This document shows positions 15,879 through 22,085 of a DNA stretch of 28,592 nucleotides, piece by piece. The stretch covers positions 1-28,592 of the forward strand of contig CAYLPU010000066.1 in NCBI GenBank assembly GCA_964385635.1, written 5' to 3'. Position 1 is the stretch's first letter. The number at the start of each line of letters is the position of its first letter. Below the pieces are notes generated by a model. It did no database searches and was not told the DNA's origin. It saw nothing but the letters and a program-made list of their open reading frames with translations. A program made the translations under genes and the position numbers. The stretch is from CAYLPU01 sp964385635 (lineage in GTDB: Bacteria > Chloroflexota > Anaerolineae > B4-G1).

Positions 15879-16661
15879 ATGACACAGATGTTACAGACTG
15901 CCGTCGAGGCGGCCCGGCGGGCCGGTCAGGTGCTCTTGGAGCGTTACCCAGCCGGGCGCACGCTCATTGTCAAGGGCTACCGCGATATCGTCACCGATGC
16001 CGACACCGCTGCTGAAGCGATTATTCTTGGCAGGATCCGCGCCCGTTTTCCCGATCACACCATCATCTCCGAGGAGGCGGGGGGCAACGAGATCGGCAGC
16101 GGCTACACGTGGATCGTGGACCCGCTGGATGGGACGACCAACTACGCGCACCGCGTCCCCATTTTCGCCGTCTCCATCGGCGTGCTGGAGCAGGGCGAGC
16201 TGCTCCTCGGCGTGATCTACGACCCGTTGCGCGATCAGATGTTTGTGGCCGAGCGGGGGGGCGGAGCCAGGCTTAACGGCGCGCCGATGCACGTCAGCCG
16301 TGTGGCGAGTCTGGGCCATGCGGGAGTGGGTCTGGACTGGGGGCACAGCGACGCGTTACGCGAGCGGGTGCTGGCATATCTACATCAGGTTGCCCCGCGC
16401 TGTGGCACGCTGCGCGTGTTGGGATCAGCGACGTTGGCGCAGGCCTACGTAGCGACGGGATGGTTGGACGCCTATTTCAGCCTGGGGCTGAAGTCTTGGG
16501 ATGCTGCTGCTGGGACGCTCCTCGTTGTCGAGGCAGGTGGGCGATGCAGCACGCCGGAAGGGGAACCGTACCATGTGGATTTGCCGGGCTGCCTGGCGAC
16601 GAATGATCTTATCCACGACGAGTTGCTGGCCGCAATGAATGTCGCTGACGCTCGCGTGTAG
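15879..16661 (+). CDS. Inositol monophosphatase family protein
   Basis: Mg2+-dependent sugar-phosphate phosphatase of 260 residues, probably acting on inositol-1-phosphate or a related substrate (the family also includes histidinol-phosphatase and NADP phosphatase members). The metal and phosphate site is clear: ISEEAGG near residue 63, motif A WIVDPLDGTTNYAH with D81 and D84, and motif B SWDAAAG near residue 206 followed by VVEAGG. ATG 15879 is the start; the ribosome site is weak, so translation may be coupled to the upstream membrane protein gene. It is followed by a bidirectional terminator. Confidence 0.93.
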   Translation: MTQMLQTAVEAARRAGQVLLERYPAGRTLIVKGYRDIVTDADTAAEAIILGRIRARFPDHTIISEEAGGNEIGSGYTWIVDPLDGTTNYAHRVPIFAVSIGVLEQGELLLGVIYDPLRDQMFVAERGGGARLNGAPMHVSRVASLGHAGVGLDWGHSDALRERVLAYLHQVAPRCGTLRVLGSATLAQAYVATGWLDAYFSLGLKSWDAAAGTLLVVEAGGRCSTPEGEPYHVDLPGCLATNDLIHDELLAAMNVADARV

Positions 16662-16713
16662 AGAGGCCTGTTTCGCTACGCCCTTCCCGCGAAATCTGGA
16701 AGACCCAAGAACG

Positions 16714-16744
16714 AAAGGCCCTTGCGTATGGCAAGGGCCTTTTC
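16714..16744. terminator. Bidirectional intrinsic terminator
   Basis: AAAGGCCCTTGC (16714-16725) pairs perfectly with GCAAGGGCCTTT (16731-16742) around a 5-base loop. T-rich tails are present on both strands. It can end the inositol monophosphatase transcript on the plus strand and the tadA/tRNA-Ser transcript on the minus strand, just past the tRNA CCA end. Confidence 0.9.
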
Positions 16745-16834
16745 TGGCGGAGGGAGTGGGATTTGAACCCACGGAGCTCGAAAGCTCACCGCATTTCGAG
16801 TGCGGCGCCATAAGCCGGACTAGGCGATCCCTCC
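16745..16834 (-). tRNA. tRNA-Ser (anticodon CGA)
   Basis: A 90-base minus-strand tRNA with encoded CCA. Acceptor GGAGGGA pairs with TCCCTCC; D arm GCC/GGC; anticodon stem CCGCA/TGCGG around the loop CTCGAAA with anticodon CGA, reading UCG; a long class II variable arm GAGCT-TTCG-AGCTC; T arm GTGGG-TTCAAAT-CCCAC; discriminator G. The 5' half overlaps the 3' end of the tadA reading frame, and the terminator follows directly. Confidence 0.97.
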
Positions 16835-17292
16835 ATTGTTGCTTTTTCCCGCAGGCTGGCGAAGAATCGTTCCATCAGAGCGAGGGCCTCCTCTGCCAGT
16901 ACGCCACGGGTAATGGCCACCTGGTGGTTGAAGCGCGAGTCGCGCAGAAGTTCAACCACTGATCCTGCGGCGCCTGCCTTAGGATCGTCGGCCCCGTACA
17001 CTAGCCGAGACAACCGGGCTGCCACCATCGCGCCAGCGCACATCGGGCAGGGCTCCAGCGTGCAGTAGAGCGTCACGCTCACCAGCCGCCAGCCGCCCAG
17101 CGTGCGGGCTGCTGCCCGGAGCGCAATCACCTCCGCGTGAGCGGTCGGGTCGGCATCGACTTCTTTGCGGTTGTGCCCCTGCCCGACAATGATCCCTCCG
17201 TGCACGGCCACTGCACCGACGGGCACATCGCCGTGGGCCAGGGCTTGCTCCGCCTCGGTCAGCGCCTTGCGCATCCAGGCTGCGTCGTCCAC
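16786..17292 (-). CDS. tadA: tRNA-specific adenosine deaminase
   Basis: Converts A34 to inosine in the wobble position of tRNA-Arg(ACG). The zinc site is H52 and E54 in PTAHAEV plus C82 and C85 in TLEPCPMCAGA. The start is GTG 17292: the resulting MDDAAWMRKALTEA matches the family N-terminus, and a TATAAT only seven bases upstream implies a leaderless or nearly leaderless message. The alternative ATG at 17274 loses those residues. The reading frame does not stop before the downstream tRNA-Ser gene; the last 16 or so residues are encoded by tRNA sequence, and the TGA stop lies in the tRNA variable arm. The length is then 168 residues, about normal for the family. Confidence 0.93.
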   Translation of the reverse strand: MDDAAWMRKALTEAEQALAHGDVPVGAVAVHGGIIVGQGHNRKEVDADPTAHAEVIALRAAARTLGGWRLVSVTLYCTLEPCPMCAGAMVAARLSRLVYGADDPKAGAAGSVVELLRDSRFNHQVAITRGVLAEEALALMERFFASLREKATMEGSPSPAYGAALEMR

Positions 17293-17298
17293 GGTGAT

Positions 17299-17327
17299 AT
17301 TATAACACAAGCCGGATGAGGCGACAA
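17299..17327 (-). promoter_or_regulatory. tadA promoter
   Basis: On the minus strand TTGTCG (17327-17322), 17 bases, then a perfect TATAAT (17304-17299). The expected transcript start is at about 17292, the position of the tadA GTG codon. It lies in the short gap after rdgB. Confidence 0.7.
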
Positions 17328-17342
17328 CGCTGCCTGCCGTGC

Positions 17343-17951
17343 CTAGCGGCGAGCGGGTGGCTTTTGTGCCAGCAGGCGGCGGAGTGTGGGCAGTGCCGTT
17401 TCGACAGCCCGGGCGCGGTGGCTGATACGGTTCTTCTCCGTCTGTGGTAGTTGGGCCATCGTGCAGCGGTACTCGGGCAAGTAAAAGACCGGATCGTAAC
17501 CAAAGCCGCCCTGTCCTGTCGGCTCGAAGGCGATCAGACCCTCGCATACTCCCTCGGTGCTGTAGAGTTCCCTCGCCGGCGTAGCAATAGCAACTACGCA
17601 GCGAAACCGGGCCGTGCGTTGTTCCCAGGCCACGCGGCGTATGCGTGCCAGGAGCGCTGCTACCCGATCAATGTCGTGTCCCGGAGCATAGCGGGCAGAG
17701 TGAATGCCAGGAGCGCCGTCTATGGCATCTACCTCGAGCCCCGAATCGTCGGCCAACGTGAGCAGGCCAGAGGCGTGCGCGTAGGCCAGGGCTTTTTGGC
17801 TGGCGTTGTCCGCGTAAGCGGTGCCGTCCTCAGGCACCTCTATCTGTAGGCCAAGTTCGGATGGGAAGCGGAGATTTGTTTTCAGAGATGCGAGCAGGAT
17901 TCGGAATTCGCGTGCTTTGCCTGGATTCTGGGTGGCGATGAGGAGTTCCAT
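17343..17951 (-). CDS. rdgB: XTP/dITP diphosphatase (RdgB/HAM1 family)
   Basis: House-cleaning pyrophosphatase that hydrolyses dITP, XTP and similar deaminated nucleotides to monophosphates, preventing their use in DNA and RNA. The 202-residue protein begins ELLIATQNPGKAREFRILL, has the metal-binding LADDSGLEVDAIDGAPGIHSARYA, then GGFGYDPVFYLPE, and the closing KNRISHRARA, in the family order. The start is ATG 17951 with an AGGAG about 13 bases upstream. It lies 50 bases upstream of tadA; both concern nucleotide deamination chemistry, but co-regulation is not shown because tadA has its own promoter. Confidence 0.96.
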   Translation of the reverse strand: MELLIATQNPGKAREFRILLASLKTNLRFPSELGLQIEVPEDGTAYADNASQKALAYAHASGLLTLADDSGLEVDAIDGAPGIHSARYAPGHDIDRVAALLARIRRVAWEQRTARFRCVVAIATPARELYSTEGVCEGLIAFEPTGQGGFGYDPVFYLPEYRCTMAQLPQTEKNRISHRARAVETALPTLRRLLAQKPPARR

Positions 17952-18076
17952 AGCAGAGTGTTTCTCCTACCTATGTAACCTTAGCATAGAATGTCTGTTT
18001 TGGCAACCACTGATGACCGCGTGCGGTTTTCCCAATTTGTTCCAGACGATTTTATGTATACTAAAAGCCAAAAATC

Positions 18077-18105
18077 TTGACTCCAGGGGACGATTGTGTT
18101 ATAAT
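18077..18105 (+). promoter_or_regulatory. Consensus sigma-70 promoter for the DUF177-sigA genes
   Basis: TTGACT (18077-18082), 17 bases, then TATAAT (18100-18105): five of six and six of six matches. Transcript start is expected near 18112, giving a 5' leader of about 108 bases before the DUF177 start at 18220. Confidence 0.85.
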
Positions 18106-18142
18106 ATGTACAGTGCGTGAACCGCTGCCAGCCTTTCCAGGT

Positions 18143-18176
18143 CGGCCACAAGGGATGAGTAACCGAAAAGTGGCCG
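18143..18176 (+). promoter_or_regulatory. Stem-loop in the DUF177-sigA leader
   Basis: CGGCCAC (18143-18149) and GTGGCCG (18170-18176) are exact inverted copies separated by 20 bases. The loop contains the ATG of a possible short upstream reading frame. There is no T tract, so it is not a terminator; a role in translation or RNA stability is possible but unproven. Confidence 0.45.
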
Positions 18177-18223
18177 TAGGGTGCTTCTTAAGTCGCTTTT
18201 TGTGTCGCTTCTTAAGCCCATGA
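18155..18223 (+). CDS. Possible leader peptide overlapping the DUF177 start
   Basis: A 22-codon frame from ATG 18155 to TGA 18221-18223, ending in an ATGA overlap with the DUF177 start codon. The peptide is basic and hydrophobic with a repeated SRFL/CRFL unit, encoded by the direct repeat GCTTCTTAAG (18183-18192 and 18207-18216). There is no properly spaced ribosome site, so expression is doubtful. Translational coupling is the main reason to list it. Confidence 0.3.
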   Translation: MSNRKVAVGCFLSRFLCRFLSP

Positions 18224-18708
18224 TTTGCTTCGATGTTTCTTCTCTCGTTGAGGCCCGGCTTGGTGCATCGCTTACGCTAAACCTGGATACGGGGCCGCAG
18301 AGCCTGGTCGATCTGGAGGTGGGTTTTCTTCGCGGAACCATCCAGGCGATTCGTGTTCATGGTGGTCTGCTGATTCAAGGCACTGTGGAATCACAGATGG
18401 AGCTGGAATGTGTCCGTTGCCTGGAATCCTTCGTTCTTCCTATTACCCTGGAGTTGGAGGAGACGTTTCGGCTACTAGGGGCAAGCCTGAGGCCAGATGT
18501 ATCCTATGTGGTGGGCAGTGATGGCTGGCTTGAGCTGACCCCTCTGTTGCGCGAGCAGGCCTGGGTGGCTATCCCGATGAAACCCCTATGTCGGCCTGAT
18601 TGTCGTGGACTATGTCTACAGTGTGGCGCGAATCTGAATCTGGGGTCGTGCACGTGTGAGCGCGTGAAAATTGATCCACGCCTGGCATTGTTGAAGGATT
18701 TGTTGTGA
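18220..18708 (+). CDS. DUF177 (YceD-like) protein
   Basis: The family is conserved near the ribosomal protein L32 gene and is linked to rRNA/ribosome biogenesis. I chose ATG 18220 because MICFDVSSLV matches the usual short N-terminus; a GTG at 18181 would add 13 unconserved residues. The protein has 162 residues. VRCLESF supplies the CxxC and the C-terminal CRPDCRGLCLQCG and GSCTC provide further cysteines likely to bind zinc. It is driven by the consensus promoter at 18077. The expected rpmF gene is missing; the primary sigma factor gene follows after 38 bases. Confidence 0.88.
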   Translation: MICFDVSSLVEARLGASLTLNLDTGPQSLVDLEVGFLRGTIQAIRVHGGLLIQGTVESQMELECVRCLESFVLPITLELEETFRLLGASLRPDVSYVVGSDGWLELTPLLREQAWVAIPMKPLCRPDCRGLCLQCGANLNLGSCTCERVKIDPRLALLKDLL

Positions 18709-18746
18709 AGGGCTTGTTGCAACCGAGAGAGTGAATTAGGGGGCCC

Positions 18747-19898
18747 ATGGACGTAGTTGGAGAATTGTTAGAGAAAGCGGCGGCCCAGGGATACCTGATC
18801 ACGGATGACATTCTAGACCTATTGCCGGAGGCTGAGGAGACCCTGGAACAACTTGAAGAGATCTTCATCTCGTTGCACGAAGCAGGGATCGAAGTATATG
18901 ACGAGCATGTAGATGCTGAGGGAGAGCAGGCCCTGGGTGTTACAGGCACTGGATGTAATACGGACGATGGAATGTACGACCTGAGCAATATCTCCAGTGA
19001 TGATACGGTGGGTTTATACCTCAGGGAGATGGCCCGTGTGCCTCTGCTGACGATCGAAGAGGAGGTCCGGCTGGCCAAGGCCCTCGAAGCAGCGCGCAGG
19101 GCCCAAGAGATTTTGAGTAACGATGGGTCTGACCCGGTAGAGCGCGAGGTGCTCAAGCGGCGGATTGAGGATGGGCTGGCTGCTCGCGAGCATCTGATCA
19201 AGGCCAACACCCGTCTGGTGGTCAGCATCGCCAAGAAGTACGTAGGACGAGGTGTGCCATTCTTGGATCTGATCCAGGAGGGCAACCTGGGACTGATGAA
19301 GGCTGTGGAGAAGTTTGACTACAGCCGTGGGTATCGCTTCAGCACTTATGCCACGTGGTGGATCCGCCAGACGATCACACGGGCGATTGCCGACCAGGGG
19401 CGGACGATCCGCGTGCCCGTGCATATGTCGGATCGTATCCGGCGGCTCTACAATACGGCCCGACAACTAGAGCAAGAGTATGGACGCCGGCCAACGCCGG
19501 AGGAAATCGCGGTTGAGATGGACATGGAGCCACGCAAGGTGCAGTGGATGCTCAAAGTTTCGTGGCGGCCGCTGAGCCTGGAGCGTCCGGTCGGCGAGGA
19601 TGGGGACAGCGAACTGGGAAGTTTTATTGAGGACGAGACATCTCCCACGCCGACGCAGAGTGCCTATCGGTGCCTGCTCGGTGAGAAGGTCAAGGAGATG
19701 CTAGCTACGCTGGGCCCGCGCGAGGCGCGTATCCTGCGGCTTCGCTTCGGGCTTATAAACGGGCGCAGTTACACGCTTGAGGAGGTCGGCCAGAAGTTCG
19801 GGCTCACGCGGGAGCGAATCCGGCAGATTGAGGGCAAGGCTTTGCGTCGTCTGCGCCATCCTCGTCGCAGCCGACAGTTGCGGGATTATCTGGGCTAG
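18747..19898 (+). CDS. rpoD: Primary RNA polymerase sigma factor (group 1)
   Basis: Housekeeping sigma factor that recruits RNA polymerase to -35/-10 promoters. The 383-residue protein has an acidic region 1.1-like N-terminus (ELLEKAAAQGYLITDDILDLLPEAEETL), region 1.2 SDDTVGLYLREMARVPLL, region 2 ANTRLVVSIAKKYVGRGVPF, FLDLIQEGN and STYATWWIRQTITRAIADQG with the standard Gln and Thr of region 2.4, region 3, and region 4.2 LTRERIRQIEGKALRRLRHP. Spacing and length fit group 1 factors of Gram-positive or Chloroflexota type (also called SigA). It shares a promoter with the DUF177 gene, and a hairpin terminator lies downstream. The promoters found in this window match what this factor should recognise. 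Confidence 0.96.
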   Translation: MDVVGELLEKAAAQGYLITDDILDLLPEAEETLEQLEEIFISLHEAGIEVYDEHVDAEGEQALGVTGTGCNTDDGMYDLSNISSDDTVGLYLREMARVPLLTIEEEVRLAKALEAARRAQEILSNDGSDPVEREVLKRRIEDGLAAREHLIKANTRLVVSIAKKYVGRGVPFLDLIQEGNLGLMKAVEKFDYSRGYRFSTYATWWIRQTITRAIADQGRTIRVPVHMSDRIRRLYNTARQLEQEYGRRPTPEEIAVEMDMEPRKVQWMLKVSWRPLSLERPVGEDGDSELGSFIEDETSPTPTQSAYRCLLGEKVKEMLATLGPREARILRLRFGLINGRSYTLEEVGQKFGLTRERIRQIEGKALRRLRHPRRSRQLRDYLG

Positions 19899-19941
19899 TG
19901 TGATGGACGTGACACTCTATCGCTGCGCTATGATGATGTGC

Positions 19942-19989
19942 GGCCTGCCGTGGCGGGCGGGGGAGGAGGCTCCCTGCCCGCGATAGGCC
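19942..19989 (+). other. GC-rich stem-loop downstream of the sigma factor gene
   Basis: GGCCT (19942-19946) pairs with AGGCC (19985-19989), and inside it GCGGGCGGGGGAG (19953-19965) pairs with CTCCCTGCCCGC (19970-19981) with one mismatch or bulge. No T tract follows. It could protect the 3' end of the sigma message or be a structured RNA; I recognise no known family. Confidence 0.4.
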
Positions 19990-20018
19990 GGTGCGTTCTC
20001 CCGGCCTCGCGGCAGCAC

Positions 20019-20044
20019 ACCGCCAGCCTCGCTGGCGGTTTTTG
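20019..20044 (+). terminator. Intrinsic terminator after the primary sigma factor
   Basis: ACCGCCAGC (20019-20027), loop CTC, GCTGGCGGT (20031-20039), followed by TTTT. A perfect nine-base stem with a T tract, 57 bases before metG. metG therefore needs its own promoter; TAAAAT at 20062-20067 is a possible -10 with only a poor -35. Confidence 0.9.
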
Positions 20045-20100
20045 TTTATCATACTCTGTGCTAAAATACGTATCATGCATTACATAAAGGAGGAACACCG

Positions 20101-21891
20101 ATGTCCGAACACATTCTTATCGCTATCGCCTGGCCTTATGCCAGCGCCAAGATCCACGCCGGCAACGTCACTGGCTCTCATCTGCCCGGTGACATCTGTG
20201 CCCGCTACCACCGCCTCGCCGGAGACCACGTGCTGATGGTGTCCGGCTCCGATTCGCACGGCACCCCCGTTACCGTGCGTGCCGATCAGGAGGAGAAATC
20301 GCCCCGCGAGGTCTTCGAACGCTTCCATTGCGGCTTCCTGGAACTGTTCCAGCGGTTGGGCATCAGTTACGACCTCTTCACCCATACTGATACAGAGAAC
20401 CACCACAGCGTCTCTCGAGACTTCTTCCTTGTGCTGCTGGAGAAAGGCTATCTCTACAAGCAGGTGCAGGAACAGATGTACTCCGAGGCGCAAGAACGCT
20501 TCCTGCCCGACCGCTACGTCGAGGGTACCTGTCCGGTCTGCGGCTACGAATCGGCCCGGGGTGACCAGTGCGACCACTGTAATACGCTGTTGGATCCGAA
20601 GGACCTGATCGATCCGCGCAGCAAGATTGACGGTAGTACGCCAGTGATTCGCGAGACGGAGCACTTCTTCCTCGACCTGCCCAAACTGGCCCGGGCCGGG
20701 CTGGCCGAGTGGCTCCGGCAGGGTAAGGAACTCTGGCGGCCCAACGTGATCAACTTTGCTCGCCGCTACGTGGGCGAGGGGTTGCGGGGCAGGCCCATCA
20801 CCCGCGACCTGAAATGGGGTATTCCGGTGCCCGTGCTGGAATGGGAGAGCAAATGCATCTACGTCTGGTTCGAGGCAGTCATCGGGTATTTCTCTGCCAG
20901 CGCCGAGTGGGCGCACAACCGGGGGGAGCCAGAGGCGTGGAAGGATTGGTGGTACGATCCAGCAGCCAAGACGCTCTACTTTATCGGCAAGGATAACATC
21001 CCATTCCACGCTGTCATCTGGCCGGCGGAACTGATGGGGGTGGGGCGGCTCTATGAGGATGACTCGTCCAGGAAACTGAACTTGCCCTATGATGTGCCGG
21101 CCAACGAGTTCATGAATCTGGAGGGGCGGAAAATCTCCGGTAGCCGCAACTGGGCGGTGTGGATGGATGAGGCGCTTGACCGGTACGATCCTGATGCACT
21201 ACGCTACTATCTTACGGTGACGATGCCGGAGACGCGGGACACCGACTGGCTGTGGGACGGGTTCGTGCGCCGCAACAACGATGAACTGGTGGCTACCTGG
21301 GGCAATCTGGTCAACCGCGCACTGACGTTTGCCTACAAGCGCTTTGATGGACGGGTGCCCACGCCGGGGCCGTTAGCGGACGTGGACACGCGGCTTCTGG
21401 CCCAGGTAGAGGGTGGATTCGAGTCCGTTGGTCAGTTGGTTGCCGGGTGCAAGTTCCGCAGTGCGCTGAGCAAAGCAATGGCGCTGGCCCGTGAGGCGAA
21501 CCGCTACCTGGAAGAGAAAGGCCCCTGGTTCCAGATCAAGGAGAGCCGCGAGGCAGCCGGTACGACCATCTACGTGGCGCTCAAGGCGATTGATTCGCTC
21601 AAGACCCTATTTGCGCCTTTCCTGCCCTTCTCGTCCGAGCGACTGCACCAGTATCTGGGCTACGAAGGTTCGCTGTTCGGGCGATCTTACGTGGCCACTT
21701 TCGAGGAGGAAACGGGTCGAGTCCACGAGGCGTTATGCTACGATAGCAGCGGTGCGACGGGCGAGTGGAAGGCTGGCCTGCTTCCGGTGGGTCAGGCGTT
21801 GCGCCAACCTGAACCGCTGTTTAAGAAACTGGACGAGAGCGTGGTCGAGGAAGAGCGGGCCCGCATTGAGACCGGAGAGTTTTCTGCCTGA
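20101..21891 (+). CDS. metG: Methionyl-tRNA synthetase
   Basis: Charges tRNA-Met with methionine. The start is ATG 20101 behind AAAGGAGG (20087-20094). The class I core is present but both signatures vary: the HIGH motif reads H19-A-G-N after AWPYASAKI, and the KMSKS loop reads K344-I-S-G-S, with Gly replacing the second Lys. The zinc knuckle CPVCGYESARGDQCDHC near residue 143 and the following LLDPKDLIDPRSKIDG are standard. The domain order continues with GKDNIPFHAVIWPAEL, PETRDTDWLWDGF and an alpha-helical anticodon-binding domain to residue 596. No C-terminal tRNA-binding (EMAP-like) domain is present. Identity as MetRS is firm; the effect of the variant loops is unknown. Confidence 0.96.
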   Translation: MSEHILIAIAWPYASAKIHAGNVTGSHLPGDICARYHRLAGDHVLMVSGSDSHGTPVTVRADQEEKSPREVFERFHCGFLELFQRLGISYDLFTHTDTENHHSVSRDFFLVLLEKGYLYKQVQEQMYSEAQERFLPDRYVEGTCPVCGYESARGDQCDHCNTLLDPKDLIDPRSKIDGSTPVIRETEHFFLDLPKLARAGLAEWLRQGKELWRPNVINFARRYVGEGLRGRPITRDLKWGIPVPVLEWESKCIYVWFEAVIGYFSASAEWAHNRGEPEAWKDWWYDPAAKTLYFIGKDNIPFHAVIWPAELMGVGRLYEDDSSRKLNLPYDVPANEFMNLEGRKISGSRNWAVWMDEALDRYDPDALRYYLTVTMPETRDTDWLWDGFVRRNNDELVATWGNLVNRALTFAYKRFDGRVPTPGPLADVDTRLLAQVEGGFESVGQLVAGCKFRSALSKAMALAREANRYLEEKGPWFQIKESREAAGTTIYVALKAIDSLKTLFAPFLPFSSERLHQYLGYEGSLFGRSYVATFEEETGRVHEALCYDSSGATGEWKAGLLPVGQALRQPEPLFKKLDESVVEEERARIETGEFSA

Positions 21892-21910
21892 TGGGTCTGG
21901 TTGTAGTTGG

Positions 21911-21953
21911 ATGGGGGAAGTGGCTCTGTTTTGATGAGAGAGTCGCTTTCCCC
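21911..21953 (+). other. Stem-loop after metG
   Basis: GGGGAAGTGGCTCT and AGAGTCGCTTTCCCC can pair with a few G-T pairs and one bulge around a loop of about ten bases. No T tract follows, so it is only a possible weak or Rho-linked termination or stability element. Confidence 0.35.
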
Positions 21954-21998
21954 TACGAGGATGTAGTTGCGACCTGAGGTGATTTGTGGTATCCTTCA

Positions 21999-22062
21999 TG
22001 CTGGATATTGGCTACTCGACACTCGATGTCAATGTCCAATATCCAATACCCAATATCCAGCA
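21999..22062. repeat. Inverted repeat built of GGATATTGG/CCAATATCC words
   Basis: TGCTGGATATTGG (21999-22011) and CCAATATCCAGCA (22050-22062) are exact inverted copies 38 bases apart. Between them lie further copies of the word CCAATATCC and CCAATACCC. It sits in the leader of the CoA-ligase-like operon, ending 23 bases before the start codon. It looks like an intergenic repeat family and could fold into a hairpin in the mRNA. Confidence 0.75.
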
Positions 22063-22085
22063 ATCAGCATCAAGAAAGGGACAGT

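Noticed and set aside
19942..19989. SRP (4.5S) or other known small RNA after the sigma factor gene
   Set aside because: The stem-loop lacks the conserved SRP tetraloop and internal loop sequences; kept only as an unnamed stem-loop.
21967..21995. Promoter TTGCGA-17-TATCCT before the ligase-lyase operon
   Set aside because: Only four of six matches in each box; such matches are frequent by chance, so it was not listed as a feature.
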